Counted from the first letter of the stretch, positions 26,649 to 36,741 are shown. The stretch: 64,000 nt of DNA from Neisseria chenwenguii (GCF_002216145.1 NZ_CP022278.1:1674001-1738000), one strand, 5' to 3'. Translations and numbers: made by a program. Notes: generated by a model from the letters alone, not told the origin.

Positions 26649-26972
26649 TTAGGAGGGTGTGCCCATGATGTGGATATGCAGGTGGAACACTTCCTGACCA
26701 CCACCTTTGCCTGTGTTGATGACGGTTTTGAAACCGTTGGTCAAACCCGCGGCTTCGGCAATCTGCGGCACTTTCAGCATCATTTTGCCCAACAGCGCTT
26801 CATGTTCGGCCTTGGCGTGGGCGAGCGAATCGAAGTGAGCTTTGGGAATAAGCAGCAGATGCACGGGTGCGGCGGGGCGGATGTCTTTGAAACACAGCAT
26901 TTCGCCGTCTTCGTAAACCGTGTCGGACGGAATGTCTTTGGCGGCGATTTTGCAGAAAATGCAGTCGGTCAT
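26649..26972 (-). CDS. hinT: HIT-family hydrolase (HinT-like)
   Basis: A 107-residue purine nucleoside phosphoramidase-type protein. It has the N-terminal DCIFCKIAAKDIPSDTVYED motif and the C-terminal histidine triad HLHIHIMG. The ATG is chosen because it gives the standard HinT start; a longer frame of 56 extra codons crosses a DUS hairpin and is not coding. It sits 40 bases upstream of tatA. Confidence 0.93.
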   Translation of the reverse strand: MTDCIFCKIAAKDIPSDTVYEDGEMLCFKDIRPAAPVHLLLIPKAHFDSLAHAKAEHEALLGKMMLKVPQIAEAAGLTNGFKTVINTGKGGGQEVFHLHIHIMGTPS

Positions 26973-26986
26973 GGTTTTGCTCCGTA

Positions 26987-27036
26987 AGGCCGTCTGAATA
27001 AGGCTGGTGAACAGGATAGAACCATTCAGACGGCCT
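26987..27036. terminator. Paired-DUS hairpin upstream of hinT
   Basis: AGGCCGTCTGAA facing ATTCAGACGGCCT, between hisE and hinT. Probably ends hisE transcription. Confidence 0.6.
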
Positions 27037-27103
27037 GATTGAATATTTTCGGAATTGTATAGCGAATCAGGCAGAAAACCAACCCGGCGGGCAGGCGGCG
27101 TTT

Positions 27104-27248
27104 TATAGTGAAATAAAATAAGAAAGATACGAGGCGGCAAGGTGCAGACAGTACAGGAGATGAACTTGGCGCTTCAGCGCTTTAGTGAATCGTCCTCTTT
27201 GAGCCCGGCCGCAGCCAACGCAGTAGATTTTTTATTTATAGTTCACTA
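27104..27248 (-). repeat. Correia-type element, copy 1
   Basis: About 145 bases with TATAGTGAAATAAAATA at one end and TATAGTTCACTA at the other. The interior (GAACTTGGCGCTTCAGCGC, AATCGTCCTCTTTGAGC, GCCAACG) matches the two other copies at 40124 and 50022, in opposite orientation. Its right end lies on the hisE stop codon (27246-27248), so insertion may have changed the hisE 3' end. Confidence 0.8.
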
Positions 27249-27569
27249 CTCTGCCGTACGGGCGGCTTTTTCCGCCAACCCTGACAAACCCTGACGGCGC
27301 GCCAGCTCGGCGGCAACGTCTTCCACGCGCAGGCCGTGGTGGGCGAGCAGAACCATGCTGTGAAACCACAGGTCGGCGGTTTCGTAAATCAGGTGTTCGC
27401 GGTCGCCGTCTTTCGAGGCCATCAGCACTTCGCCGGCTTCTTCGATGACTTTTTTCAGAATTTTGTCCTGCCCTTTATGCAGGAGTTGGGCGACGTAGGA
27501 TTCGTCGGGATTGCCGCCTTTGCGGGAGTCGATGGTGTTTTGGATTTGTGTGAAAACGGTGTCGGTCAT
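27246..27569 (-). CDS. hisE: Phosphoribosyl-ATP pyrophosphatase
   Basis: Second step of histidine synthesis: PR-ATP to PR-AMP. 107 residues from the ATG at MTDTVFTQIQNTIDS; the longer frame reads back through an uptake sequence. The MazG-like metal site is visible in KKVIEEAGEVLMASKDGD and ETADLWFHSMVLL. The stop is supplied by the end of a Correia-type element, but the protein is of ordinary length. It lies downstream of hisI with a DUS between them. Confidence 0.93.
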   Translation of the reverse strand: MTDTVFTQIQNTIDSRKGGNPDESYVAQLLHKGQDKILKKVIEEAGEVLMASKDGDREHLIYETADLWFHSMVLLAHHGLRVEDVAAELARRQGLSGLAEKAARTAE

Positions 27570-27652
27570 GAGAGGGCTTTCATTGGGTTGGAACAGGATG
27601 CCGTCTGAAAATCTGTAAAACATTTCAGACGGCATGGCCGGAAAACGGCGGT

Positions 27653-28054
27653 TTACGGATGCTTATGCCTGTAAATTTCCGTTTCGTCTTTCAATACCGC
27701 GTCCGCCGTCTGCCACGCGCTGCCGTCCCAAACCTTGTAGAAACAGCTTTCGCGCCCGGTGTGGCAGGCGATGCCGCCGTTTTGTTCGATCAGCATCACC
27801 ACCGCATCGCCGTCGCAGTCGAGGCGCAGTTCGTGCACTTTCTGCGTGTGTCCCGATTCTTCGCCCTTCATCCACTGCTTTTGGCGCGAACGGCTGTAAT
27901 AATGGGCAAAACCCGTTGCGGCGGTCTGTTGCAGCGCTTCGGCATTCATCCACGCCAACATCAGCACGCGGCGGGTTTTCCAATCCTGCGCAACGGCGCA
28001 GACCAAACCTTTTTCGTCAAATTTAACGGCTTGGAGCAGGGCTTCGGGGGCCAT
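27653..28054 (-). CDS. hisI: Phosphoribosyl-AMP cyclohydrolase
   Basis: Third step of histidine synthesis. The 133-residue monofunctional enzyme has [27 protein letters not shown] and the zinc-ligand region [14 protein letters not shown] with [11 protein letters not shown]. In many bacteria it is fused with HisE; here they are separate neighbours. Confidence 0.95.
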   Translation of the reverse strand: MAPEALLQAVKFDEKGLVCAVAQDWKTRRVLMLAWMNAEALQQTAATGFAHYYSRSRQKQWMKGEESGHTQKVHELRLDCDGDAVVMLIEQNGGIACHTGRESCFYKVWDGSAWQTADAVLKDETEIYRHKHP

Positions 28055-28073
28055 GTTCGGAATCCTTTGTTAG

Positions 28074-28105
28074 AGGCCGTCTGAAATTAAAAAAATTCAG
28101 ACGGT
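28074..28105. terminator. DUS hairpin upstream of hisI
   Basis: AGGCCGTCTGAA facing ATTCAGACGGT across a short A-rich loop. Confidence 0.5.
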
Positions 28106-28157
28106 ATGAGAATTTTGTGGAAATAAAAAACGGCTGTCTGAAATAGTTATGGACGTC

Positions 28158-28256
28158 GTTCCCGCGCAGGCGGGAATCTACGTTTGATCTTTTGAAACTT
28201 ATTTAAAAACAATGTATTGCCTGTTTTTAACCGTCGATTCCCACCTGCGCGGGAAT
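28158..28256. repeat. dRS3-type repeat pair (NIME-like unit)
   Basis: GTTCCCGCGCAGGCGGGAAT and the facing GATTCCCACCTGCGCGGGAAT enclose TTTGAAACTTATTTAAAAAC-type sequence also present at 20052-20150. Lies just downstream of hisF. Confidence 0.65.
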
Positions 28257-28365
28257 AACGTCTGTGAAAGTTTCAGGCGGCTTTTTGATTTTTGCAACGT
28301 CCGGATTGTGAACGTTGGCAGGCAGCGGTTTGATAACAATAAAGCTGCCCATGCCGTCTGAAAAC

Positions 28366-29133
28366 TCACAGCCTGATTTCAATCCCTGCTTCCTGCATGG
28401 CGAGTTTGGCTTCGTGGATGCCGATTTCGCCGAAGTGGAAAATACTGGCGGCCAAAACGGCGTCGGCTTTGCCTTCTTTGATGCCGTCGATGAGGTGCTG
28501 GATGTTGCCCACGCCGCCGGAGGCGATGACGGGAATATCGACGGCTTCGCTGATGGCACGGGTCAGCGGCAGGTTGAAGCCTTGTTTGGTGCCGTCCCTG
28601 TCCATACTGGTGAGGAGGATTTCGCCGGCGCCGCGGTTCTGCATTTCGACTGCCCATGCGACGGCGTCGAGGCCGGTCGGTTTGCGGCCGCCGTGGGTGA
28701 AGATTTCCCAACGGGTGTTTTCGGGGTTGACGGCTTTGGCGTCGATGGCGACGACGATGGCCTGCGAACCGAAAAATCCGCTGGCTTCGTTGACCAAATC
28801 GGGATTGGTCACGGCGGCGGTGTTGATGCTGGCTTTGTCGGCGCCCGCGTTGAGCAGTCGGCGCACGTCGGCGACGGAGCGCACGCCGCCGCCGACGGTC
28901 AGGGGGATGAAAACCTGCGCGGCGACGCCTTCGATGATGTGGAGAATGGTGTCGCGGTTGTCGGAGGAGGCGGTAATGTCGAGAAAAGCCAGCTCGTCTG
29001 CGCCTTCGTCGTTGTAACGTTTGGCGACATCGACGGGATTGCCAGCGTCGCGCAGGCCGAGGAAGTTGACGCCTTTGACGACACGGCCGTTGTCCACGTC
29101 GAGGCAGGGGATGATGCGTTTTGCCAGTGCCAT
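28366..29133 (-). CDS. hisF: Imidazole glycerol phosphate synthase, cyclase subunit
   Basis: TIM-barrel subunit that, with HisH, makes IGP and AICAR. 255 residues starting [21 protein letters not shown]; catalytic Asp11 lies in CLDVDNG and the second Asp in TSMDRDGTK. Phosphate-binding Gly motifs (GGGVRS, ASGGVG) are present. A 39-codon upstream extension is rejected. HisH is encoded 2.5 kb away on the same strand. Confidence 0.96.
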   Translation of the reverse strand: MALAKRIIPCLDVDNGRVVKGVNFLGLRDAGNPVDVAKRYNDEGADELAFLDITASSDNRDTILHIIEGVAAQVFIPLTVGGGVRSVADVRRLLNAGADKASINTAAVTNPDLVNEASGFFGSQAIVVAIDAKAVNPENTRWEIFTHGGRKPTGLDAVAWAVEMQNRGAGEILLTSMDRDGTKQGFNLPLTRAISEAVDIPVIASGGVGNIQHLIDGIKEGKADAVLAASIFHFGEIGIHEAKLAMQEAGIEIRL

Positions 29134-29173
29134 AGAGATTCTTTCTTTCAAGCAGGGCAAAGCCGCTGCGGAA

Positions 29174-29497
29174 TTAAACTTTGGTGAAAACGGCGGAAAC
29201 CAGCTGGGGCAGACTGTCGTTGAGGAAAAAATAGCCTGCCGCGGCGGCAACGGCCATCAGCGCGGTGGCGGCGAAGCTCGAGCTGAAGCGGTCGACGAGG
29301 AAAAAGACGAGGGCGGTATAGACCCACAAAATACCGTAACCGGCCAGCCATTTGTTGTCGATAACAGGCATTTGGAACATGACCAGAGCGTTGACAATGG
29401 CGATGAGCACGGTAAACCACAGGCTCTCGCTGATGGCGTAAATGTCGCGGCCGGACGACCAGATGATCCAGAATCCTAAAATAAAAGCTGCCAACAT
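29174..29497 (-). CDS. Small membrane protein of unknown function
   Basis: 107 residues with three or four predicted membrane helices (starting [16 protein letters not shown]) and little else. It lies between hisA and hisF, flanked by uptake sequences. I recognise no family. Composition matches the neighbouring housekeeping genes, so it is probably an old resident. Confidence 0.75.
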   Translation of the reverse strand: MLAAFILGFWIIWSSGRDIYAISESLWFTVLIAIVNALVMFQMPVIDNKWLAGYGILWVYTALVFFLVDRFSSSFAATALMAVAAAAGYFFLNDSLPQLVSAVFTKV

Positions 29498-29552
29498 GGT
29501 GAGTAAAATCCCTTTCTATGTTTGGTAATGTGGAAAAGTTTTTTGTTTTTTG

Positions 29553-29593
29553 AGGCCGTCTGAAAGGTTGGGAGTTGGGTTTTCAGACGGCCT
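29553..29593. terminator. Paired-DUS hairpin
   Basis: AGGCCGTCTGAA and its inverse around a short spacer, followed by T residues on the plus strand. Confidence 0.6.
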
Positions 29594-29886
29594 TTTTGTT
29601 TGGTCGTTTTTGCCTTCCCGCGGAAGGGCGGACTTCGGTTGTAGGCCGGGCTTCAGCCCGGCGAAGTTCTGACCTGATTTTGTAAGATGTTGGGCTAATG
29701 GTTCGACAAGCCCGCCAACCGGGCCCAGCATACGGGTTTCGGAATTTTTCAGACGGCCTTCAAAAATAATGCGGTTTGAGGCTGTCTGAAATTTCTTTGA
29801 ACCCGACCAAGTTCCGCCAACAAAATCAATCAAACGCATTTTGCGGCGGTTTTATATTTTCAGACGGCCTGTTATCCCGAACCGCC
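29594..29886. other. Spacer with repeats downstream of hisA
   Basis: Close to 290 bases without a gene. It contains the palindrome GCCGGGCTTCAGCCCGGC (29644-29661), also found in similar form near 19812, and two further uptake sequences. Confidence 0.5.
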
Positions 29887-30624
29887 TCAAGCCAGCGAAT
29901 CGGCCAGTTTTTGCGCTTCGGCGAAGTCGATGCTGCCCTCGTAAATCGCGCGGCCGGTAATCGCTCCGGTCACGCCGCTTTTTTCGACGGCGCAGAGGGC
30001 GCGGATGTCGTCGAGGTTGGTCAGGCCGCCGGAAGCGATGACGGGGATTTTCACGGCTTCGGCGAGTTTGACCGTGGCCTCGATGTTGACGCCGCCCATC
30101 ATGCCGTCGCGGCCGATGTCGGTGTAGATGATGCTGTTGACGCCGTCGTCTTCAAAGCGTCGGGCAAGGTCGGTAACATGGTGGTCGGTAACGGTTGCCC
30201 AGCCGTCGATGGCGGCCATGCCGTCTTTGGCGTCGAGACCGACGATGATGTGGCCGGCAAATTCTTTGCAGGCTTGGCGCACGAAGTCGGGGTTTTTCAC
30301 CGCTGCCGTGCCGATAATCACGTCGCTCAGCCCCAATTCGAGGTATTTTTCGACGGTCGCCAAATCGCGGATGCCGCCGCCGAGCTGCACGGGAATGTGG
30401 GCGGCGACCTCGGCGAGGATTTCTTTAATCGCGGGGAAATTTTTCGGCTCGCCGGCAAACGCGCCGTTTAAATCGACCAGATGCAGACGGCGCGCGCCCT
30501 GTTTGAACCAGTGGGCGGCGGTGTCGGCGGGTTTGTCGGAAAAAACGGTGGCTTCTTGCATCAGTCCCTGTTTGAGACGGACGCATTGGCCGTCTTTTAA
30601 GTCGATGGCGGGGATAAGCAGCAT
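29887..30624 (-). CDS. hisA: ProFAR isomerase
   Basis: Fourth step of histidine synthesis: Amadori rearrangement of ProFAR to PRFAR. 245 residues beginning [20 protein letters not shown], with the catalytic Asp8, second Asp in YTDIGRDGM and phosphate loops QLGGGIRD and ASGGL. It is a paralogous half-barrel repeat protein like HisF. Confidence 0.96.
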   Translation of the reverse strand: MLLIPAIDLKDGQCVRLKQGLMQEATVFSDKPADTAAHWFKQGARRLHLVDLNGAFAGEPKNFPAIKEILAEVAAHIPVQLGGGIRDLATVEKYLELGLSDVIIGTAAVKNPDFVRQACKEFAGHIIVGLDAKDGMAAIDGWATVTDHHVTDLARRFEDDGVNSIIYTDIGRDGMMGGVNIEATVKLAEAVKIPVIASGGLTNLDDIRALCAVEKSGVTGAITGRAIYEGSIDFAEAQKLADSLA

Positions 30625-30924
30625 GAGGGGTCTCCGGTGGGTTTTCAGACGGTCTGACGGCGGATTGGCTCGCGGCCGTCTGAAAAATGCCGATGTTTCG
30701 CATCGGCGGTTATTTTACACAAGTTAGCAGTTTTTAGCAGATTTGCGTATGGAAAATGGATAATTTTATTTGAAACTGTTGCGTGAAGTTTGTTTTTCAG
30801 ACGGCCTTAAGGGTAGAACCTGCCGAACTGAAGCCCAACCTGCAACGGCGGTTTGATTTAAAAGCGGGACTTTTGCAAAAATTCCAACGACTGTTTAAAG
30901 ACCGTCTGAAACGCCGAATCCGTC

Positions 30925-30944
30925 ATTCCCGCGCAGGCGGGAAT
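30925..30944. repeat. dRS3 core repeat
   Basis: Perfect ATTCCC-8N-GGGAAT, single, between hisH and hisA. Confidence 0.65.
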
Positions 30945-31026
30945 GACGTTCACACATTTTCGGGTTTAATCTGCTTTTTTTATAAGGCCTCAGGCCGTCT
31001 GAAAACTCTGTTTTAAAAATCCGTGT

Positions 31027-31671
31027 TCAAACCTGCCAATCCAAAAAATTCCGCAACAGCAAAAGCCCGCCGTCGTGGCTTTTTTCGGTGTGGAATTGGG
31101 TGGCAAACACATTGTCTCTGCCGACGATGCAGGCAAATTCATCGGGGTATTCGCTCGTGCCCAACACGATTTCGGGGTCGGCGGGCGCGAAGTAGTAGCT
31201 GTGGACGAAGTAAAAGCGCGTGTTGTCGGCGATGTCTTTAAAGAGCGGGTGGGAGCGCGTTTGGCGGACGGTGTTCCAGCCCATGTGCGGCACTTTCAGA
31301 CGGCCGCCGCTGCCGTCGCCGATGCCCGCAGGGAAGCGTTTGACGTCGCCGGCAAACCAGCCCAAGCCCGCAGTACCGCCTTCTTCGCTGTGGTCGAACA
31401 ATAATTGCGCGCCCACGCAGATGCCGAAAAACGGTTTGTTTTTCAGGCCGTCTGAAACCGCTTCGCCCAAACCGCTTTTTTGCAGCGCGCCCATGCAGTC
31501 GGGCATCGCGCCCTGGCCGGGGAAGATGATTTTGTCGGCGGCAAACACTTCTTCGGCGCGGTCGGTCAGAAAGATTTCCGCCGCCGCTCCCGAGAGCTTC
31601 TGCGCGGCCTGTACGGATTTTAAAACGGAATGCAGGTTGCCCATGCCGTAATCGACAACAGCAATTTTCAT
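31027..31671 (-). CDS. hisH: Imidazole glycerol phosphate synthase, glutamine amidotransferase subunit
   Basis: Supplies ammonia to HisF. 214 residues starting MKIAVVDYGMGNLHSVLKS; nucleophile Cys in FGICVGAQLLFD and the His/Glu of the triad in ATQFHTEKS. The usual HPE is HTE here. The upstream 49-codon extension is not supported. Located between hisA and a small membrane protein gene. Confidence 0.96.
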   Translation of the reverse strand: MKIAVVDYGMGNLHSVLKSVQAAQKLSGAAAEIFLTDRAEEVFAADKIIFPGQGAMPDCMGALQKSGLGEAVSDGLKNKPFFGICVGAQLLFDHSEEGGTAGLGWFAGDVKRFPAGIGDGSGGRLKVPHMGWNTVRQTRSHPLFKDIADNTRFYFVHSYYFAPADPEIVLGTSEYPDEFACIVGRDNVFATQFHTEKSHDGGLLLLRNFLDWQV

Positions 31672-31894
31672 GATGAACTTTCGTGCGGATCGGGTGGGTA
31701 TTGTAGCAAAATTCGGCGGCGTTTTTGTTGACAATTTGTGCCGGCAGGTGGAGATTTCGGAAGGGGTTAGGCCGTCTGAAAAGCTGTTTGTTGAGTGTAG
31801 CGGTTCGGCTAAGCACACCTGCCGCCAAAGTATTCAGACGGCCTTTAGTAGGCGGATGCTTCTGATTTTTGCAAAAGTCTCGGCCTCTTTCCTT

Positions 31895-32185
31895 CTATGA
31901 ACCAAACAGATAAATATAAATAAACACCGTCGGTACCAGCGCACCGAGCAGATAAACCGCCACCCATTTCGGTTTGTTTGTCCAACCGGTGCGGCGCAGG
32001 GTAAGAAAATAGCCCCATGCGTAAAAGCCGAGCGCGGCGTCGAGCAGCGGCGATCCGTCTTTGAAGAAATACCAGCCGGCCAAAATCAGCAAGGCCGTGT
32101 AGCCCACCGCCCAGACAAACGACGGCGGGCGTTGCAGATATTGCTGCAACGCGCCGAGCAGGAGGAGGAAGAGGGCGGTGGTCAT
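31895..32185 (-). CDS. Small membrane protein of unknown function
   Basis: 96 residues from MTTALFLLLLGALQQYLQRP, with three membrane helices and a basic loop (RRTGWTNKPKW). An upstream in-frame extension is made of uptake-sequence codons and rejected. Positioned between hisD and hisH, as the protein at 29174 is between hisA and hisF. No recognised family. Confidence 0.7.
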   Translation of the reverse strand: MTTALFLLLLGALQQYLQRPPSFVWAVGYTALLILAGWYFFKDGSPLLDAALGFYAWGYFLTLRRTGWTNKPKWVAVYLLGALVPTVFIYIYLFGS

Positions 32186-32326
32186 GTTTTCAGACGGCCT
32201 TTTTTGAGGAACAGGGTTGGCGGTTGGGGTTTCAGACGGCCTTATCGTTTTGTAAAACACTCAGGCCGGGAACTTTGTACAAAACACAAATATTGTTTAA
32301 AGACCGTCTGAAATGCTCAATCCGTC

Positions 32327-32427
32327 ATTCCCGCGCAGGCGGGAGTCCAGAAGTTTGGGTGGGGTAATGTTTTTAAAACAAGCAGTTGTCTGGATTTAAC
32401 CTTCCGGATTCCCGCCTGCGCGGGAAT
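32327..32427. repeat. dRS3-type repeat pair (NIME-like unit)
   Basis: Two facing cores (32327-32346 and 32408-32427) around GTTTGGGTGGGGTAATGTTT-type sequence; a close relative occurs at 42239-42337 in opposite order. Confidence 0.7.
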
Positions 32428-32479
32428 GACGTTTACGCATTTGCGGGTTTGATTCGTTTTTTGCAGAAGTATCAACCCC

Positions 32480-33772
32480 TTATTTCTTCAACCGAAATTC
32501 CGCCGCGCGCGCGTGGGCGGTCAGGCTTTCGCCGTGCGCCAACACGCTGGCGGTTTTGCCCAGCTTTTGCGCGCCTGCTTCGGATACCTGTATCAGGCTG
32601 CTGCGCTTTTGGAAGTCGTAAGTGCCCAGCGGCGACGAGAAACGGGCGGTGCGGCTGGTGGGCAGAACGTGGTTGGGCCCTGCGCAGTAGTCGCCGAGGC
32701 TTTCGCTGGTGTAGCGGCCCATGAAAATCGCGCCGGCGTGGCGGATTTTTTTCGCCCATTCCTGCGGATTTTCTACCGACAATTCAAGGTGTTCGGGGCA
32801 GATGTAGTTGGCGGTTTCGCAGGCTTCGTCCAAATCTTTGGCCAAAATCATCGCACCGCGGTTGCCCAAGCTGGCTTCGATGATGGCGCGGCGCGGCATT
32901 TCGGCGATGAGTTTTTCCTGCGCGGCTTTCACCTCGTCGAGATACGCCTGCGAAGTGGCGATTAAGATGGCTTGCGCGATTTCGTCGTGTTCGGCCTGGC
33001 TGAACAAATCCATCGCCACCCATTCGGCGGGCGTGGTGCCGTCGGCGATAACGAGAATTTCAGACGGCCCCGCCACCATGTCGATGCCGACCACGCCGAA
33101 TACGCGGCGTTTGGCGGCGGCGACAAACGCGTTGCCCGGCCCCGTGATTTTATCGACCTGCGGCACACTTTCCGTGCCGTAGGCCAGCGCCGCCACCGCC
33201 TGCGCGCCGCCGATGGTGAACACTTTGGTCACGCCCGCGACAAATGCCGCCGCCAGCACAATATCGTTGCGCTCGCCTTTGGGCGTGGGCACGACCATGA
33301 TGATTTCCTTCACGCCCGCAACGTGCGCCGGCATCGCGTTCATAATGACCGAACTCGGATAAGCCGCCTTGCCGCCGGGCACATAAATCCCTACGCGGTC
33401 AAGCGGCGTAATCTGCTGGCCCAGAAGCGTGCCGTCTTCGTCTTCGTAAGTCCACGATTCCAGCTTTTGGCGGCGGTGGTAGCTTTCCACGCGCGCGGCG
33501 GACGTTTTCAAGGCCGTCTGAATATCGGCGGGAATGCGCGCAAATGCCGCTTTCAAATCGTCCTGACTCAAGGTCAGATCCGCAAACGACTGCGCCGACG
33601 TGCCGTCGAAACGGTTGGTGTATTCGACGACCGCCGCATCGCCGCGCTTTTGCACGTCGGCGCAGATGTCGGCAACGATTTGGTCGATTTTCGGGTCTTG
33701 CGCCGTTTCAAACGCCAACAGCGCTTCGAGTTCGGCTTGGAAATCGGGAGAACGGGTGTCGAGGAATTTCAT
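32480..33772 (-). CDS. hisD: Histidinol dehydrogenase
   Basis: Last two steps of histidine synthesis, NAD-dependent oxidation of histidinol. 430 residues from [12 protein letters not shown]. Signature regions include [43 protein letters not shown], the zinc-ligand stretch [15 protein letters not shown], and the conserved Glu/His pair in ICPEHLEL. Eleven upstream in-frame codons are rejected. Confidence 0.97.
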   Translation of the reverse strand: MKFLDTRSPDFQAELEALLAFETAQDPKIDQIVADICADVQKRGDAAVVEYTNRFDGTSAQSFADLTLSQDDLKAAFARIPADIQTALKTSAARVESYHRRQKLESWTYEDEDGTLLGQQITPLDRVGIYVPGGKAAYPSSVIMNAMPAHVAGVKEIIMVVPTPKGERNDIVLAAAFVAGVTKVFTIGGAQAVAALAYGTESVPQVDKITGPGNAFVAAAKRRVFGVVGIDMVAGPSEILVIADGTTPAEWVAMDLFSQAEHDEIAQAILIATSQAYLDEVKAAQEKLIAEMPRRAIIEASLGNRGAMILAKDLDEACETANYICPEHLELSVENPQEWAKKIRHAGAIFMGRYTSESLGDYCAGPNHVLPTSRTARFSSPLGTYDFQKRSSLIQVSEAGAQKLGKTASVLAHGESLTAHARAAEFRLKK

Positions 33773-33846
33773 GGGTTCGGTCTCTTCTGCGGTTTTGTAA
33801 AACATTTTTCAGAGGGTCTTCGGTATGCATTGATGCCGTCTGAAAG

Positions 33847-34569
33847 TCATCTTTTCAAAAATCCCTTTTTATGTAAAAAGCCCGCCATATGCGGACGCAC
33901 GGGATTGGCCAGCGTTTTGGCCAGCGACTGTTTCCACGGCACGGATTTGCCTTTGCGCACTTTGTAATACGCCGCTACCGCCTGATTGTAGCTCTCTGCC
34001 GCGCCGTCATCCAATAAAGGACAGACGTTTTCGGCATAAACCAGCTCTTTGGGCAGGCGCGGTTTAAACGGCGGGTCTTGATCGGGATAACCCAAGCACA
34101 GACCGACCAGCGGCACGCAGTAATCAGGCAGGTTCAATACATCCGACACCTTCTGCGCATCATTGCGCAACGCGCCGATATACACGCCGCCCAAGCCCAG
34201 AGATTCGGCGGCCAGCAAAACGTTCTGCACCATAATGCCAGCGTCCACCGCGCCAATCAGGGTAACTTCAGTCCAGTCGAGTTGCGCTTCGGGGCAGATT
34301 TGCCGGTGTTTGGAAAAGTCGATGCAGAAAAGCAGAAATTCCGCACAATCAACGATATAGGGTGCACTGCCTGCCGCTTCGTGTATGCCTTGTCGCAAAG
34401 CTCGGTCGGATACGCGGATAACGGAAACACATTGCAGATTGTTCGAAGTCGAAGCCTGCTGCCCTGCGCGAACCAGCGTGTCGAGCATTTCTTCCGATAT
34501 GGGTCGGGACGTGAATTTGCGGATGGAACGGTGGGAAAAAATGGTATCGAGCGTGGATTTACTTTGCAT
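33847..34569 (-). CDS. Nitroreductase family flavoprotein (NfsA-like)
   Basis: A 240-residue FMN-dependent NAD(P)H oxidoreductase. The start has the FMN-phosphate motif HRSIRKFTSRPIS and ASTSNNLQ; the centre has AAESLGLGGVYIGALR; near the C-terminus VGLCLGYPDQDP. The length and the basic C-terminal extension place it with the NfsA/FRP group, which reduce quinones and nitro compounds. Its own promoter is likely. Physiological substrate unknown. Confidence 0.88.
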   Translation of the reverse strand: MQSKSTLDTIFSHRSIRKFTSRPISEEMLDTLVRAGQQASTSNNLQCVSVIRVSDRALRQGIHEAAGSAPYIVDCAEFLLFCIDFSKHRQICPEAQLDWTEVTLIGAVDAGIMVQNVLLAAESLGLGGVYIGALRNDAQKVSDVLNLPDYCVPLVGLCLGYPDQDPPFKPRLPKELVYAENVCPLLDDGAAESYNQAVAAYYKVRKGKSVPWKQSLAKTLANPVRPHMAGFLHKKGFLKR

Positions 34570-34638
34570 GTTTCGCAGTCTTTCGTTCGGGGGAACGGAC
34601 TTCGGATATTGGAAGGCCGTCTGAAATTTCCGTTGGTG

Positions 34639-35919
34639 TCAATCCTTACTCACAAACCGCTTGTTCACTTTTACCCGCTCGCCGCGTCCGACTTTCTTGA
34701 TTTCCAGCCAGTCGCTGTAAATGGCGTGCACCAGGGCGCGGTCGGTGTCGTAGCCGTAGTCGTGCGGGTTGATTTGTGCGGCAAGCTGTTTTAGAACGTC
34801 GCTCAGGCGCGCCCAGCCGTCGGCATCGGCTGCGGCATCGACGGCCTGCTGCACGAGCGGAATCACGCGGCTGAATTTGGGTTTGCCGTTTTTGGTTTTG
34901 GCGGCTTTGTCGGCAGGTGCGGTTGCGGTTTCTGGCTGTATGGGCCGGGCTGTGGGTTTGGCATCCGGCTGCAAGCCGTTTTGTCCGTTTTCAGACGGCC
35001 TGTTCTGTTCAGCCTGCGCCGCCGTTGCGGTGTCGGGTTGGCGTTCCGCACGTTTGCGGTTGCGGCCTGCGGGTTTGCCGTCGGCTGCGCCGTTTTGCGG
35101 TTTGTTGTCGCCCGAGGCCGTCTGAACGGCGGGTTCGGCTTGAACTACGGCATCAGCGGGCTTGCTTTCTTTTTCAGACGGCCTAACGTTTTTGTCGTTG
35201 CGGCGCACTTGGAGCTGGTTGTTGTCGGTGCGGTGTTCGAAAATATCGAAGGATTTGATGAGTTCGGAAAGTTTGGCGAAACCGTACAGGCGCGGGTCGA
35301 AATCGGGGTTGGTTTTATTGATGTAGCTGCCGATGGGGCCTAAATTTGCCCAGCCCAAATCGTCGGCGTTTTCGCGCACGGCGCGTTTGATGAGGGTGGC
35401 GACGTCGGTTTCGGGCGCGGTTTCGGTTTCGGCGGGTTTGGGTTTGGCGTTGTTTTTATTTTTGTCGCTGTGTTTTTCGGGGCGGAAGATTTCGGTGTAG
35501 ATGAATTTGTCGCAGGCTTTGCGGAAGGCTTCGGGGGTTTTCTTTTCGCCGAAGCCGTAAACGGTGAGGCCGCTTTCGCGCAGGCGGCTGACGAGGCGGG
35601 TGAAGTCGCTGTCGCTGGAAACGATGCAGAAGCCGTCGAAGTTGCCGCTGTAGAGCAAATCCATGGCGTCGATGACCAGCGCCATGTCGGTGGCGTTTTT
35701 GCCTTTGGTGTAGGCGAATTGTTGGACGGGGATGATGGCGTGCGGCAGGAGGGCGGCCTTCCATTTGGAGAGGCCGTGGCTCCAGTCGCCGTAAATGCGT
35801 TTGACGCTGGCGATGCCGTATTTGGCGACTTCGGCCAGCAGGCGTTCGATGATGTCGGCGGATGCGTTGTCGGCGTCGATGAGGACGGCGAGTTTTTTGT
35901 CGGTCGGGGGAAGGCTCAT
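34639..35919 (-). CDS. NYN-domain protein with two LOTUS/OST-HTH domains
   Basis: A 426-residue cytoplasmic protein. Residues 8-145 form a NYN (PIN-like nuclease, LabA type) domain with the acidic residues in LIDADNAS, DMALVIDAMDL and IVSSDSDFTRLVSRL. Residues 168-250 (DVATLIKRAVRENADDLGWANLGPIG) and 355-424 form two RNA-binding LOTUS domains, separated by a low-complexity Pro/Ala/Lys linker of about 100 residues that contains DUS-encoded PSE segments. NYN-LOTUS proteins are predicted RNases; the substrate here is unknown. It stands alone between hisG and the nitroreductase gene. Confidence 0.85.
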   Translation of the reverse strand: MSLPPTDKKLAVLIDADNASADIIERLLAEVAKYGIASVKRIYGDWSHGLSKWKAALLPHAIIPVQQFAYTKGKNATDMALVIDAMDLLYSGNFDGFCIVSSDSDFTRLVSRLRESGLTVYGFGEKKTPEAFRKACDKFIYTEIFRPEKHSDKNKNNAKPKPAETETAPETDVATLIKRAVRENADDLGWANLGPIGSYINKTNPDFDPRLYGFAKLSELIKSFDIFEHRTDNNQLQVRRNDKNVRPSEKESKPADAVVQAEPAVQTASGDNKPQNGAADGKPAGRNRKRAERQPDTATAAQAEQNRPSENGQNGLQPDAKPTARPIQPETATAPADKAAKTKNGKPKFSRVIPLVQQAVDAAADADGWARLSDVLKQLAAQINPHDYGYDTDRALVHAIYSDWLEIKKVGRGERVKVNKRFVSKD

Positions 35920-36018
35920 GCGGGGGTTTCCTGTGTGTGTTTGGTGTTTTCGGACGGCTTTTGCGGTGGAACAGGCCGTCTGAAAAAGGTTTGTCGTTTT
36001 AAATGTTTAAGCCGTTTT

Positions 36019-36678
36019 TCAGACGGCCTCTTTGTTCACGACGCCGGCAAACGCCTGAATAATGGGGTCAAGCAGGGCGTATTTGGTTTTCAGCGCGGCT
36101 TTGTTGACGACGAGGCGGCTGGAAATGTCGGCGATGTGTTCGACGGCTTCGAGGTCGTTGGCTTTGAGGGTGTTGCCGGTGGAAACCAAATCGACGATGG
36201 CGTCGGAAAGGCCGACCAGCGGGGCGAGTTCCATCGAACCGTAGAGTTTGATGATGTCCACATGAACGCCTTTGGCGGCGAAATGTTCGGCAGCGATGCC
36301 GGGATATTTGGTGGCGATGCGCAGGCGGCTGCCGGGCTGTGAGGCGCGCGGGTAGTCGAATCCTTTGCGTACGGCAACCGTCATGCGGCATTTGGCAATC
36401 TGCAGATCGAGCGGCTGATACAGGCCGTCGCCGCCGTGTTCGATCAAAACGTCTTTGCCGGCGATGCCGAAATCCGCCGCGCCGTATTGGACGTAGGTCG
36501 GCACGTCGGTGGCGCGCATGATGACGAGGCGGATGTTTTCGTGGTTGGTGCCGATAATCAGCTTGCGCGATTTTTCGGGATTTTCAGACGGCACAATCCC
36601 TGCGGCGGCTAAAAGCGGCAGGGTTTCTTCAAAAATACGGCCTTTGGAAAGGGCGATGGTAAGGGCGTTGTCGTTCAT
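36019..36678 (-). CDS. hisG: ATP phosphoribosyltransferase, short form
   Basis: First and regulated step of histidine synthesis. 219 residues, so the short HisG lacking the C-terminal regulatory domain; this form works with HisZ, which is not in the window. Motifs: [30 protein letters not shown], and the phosphate loop [12 protein letters not shown]. Confidence 0.95.
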   Translation of the reverse strand: MNDNALTIALSKGRIFEETLPLLAAAGIVPSENPEKSRKLIIGTNHENIRLVIMRATDVPTYVQYGAADFGIAGKDVLIEHGGDGLYQPLDLQIAKCRMTVAVRKGFDYPRASQPGSRLRIATKYPGIAAEHFAAKGVHVDIIKLYGSMELAPLVGLSDAIVDLVSTGNTLKANDLEAVEHIADISSRLVVNKAALKTKYALLDPIIQAFAGVVNKEAV

Positions 36679-36714
36679 GATATGGCGTTGTTTTCATTAA
36701 ACAAAGGCCGTCTG

Positions 36715-36741
36715 AAAACGTGGATTCGGTTTTCAGACGGC
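36715..36741. terminator. Paired-DUS hairpin
   Basis: AGGCCGTCTGAA facing TTTCAGACGGCA between the SCO1-like gene and hisG. Confidence 0.6.
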
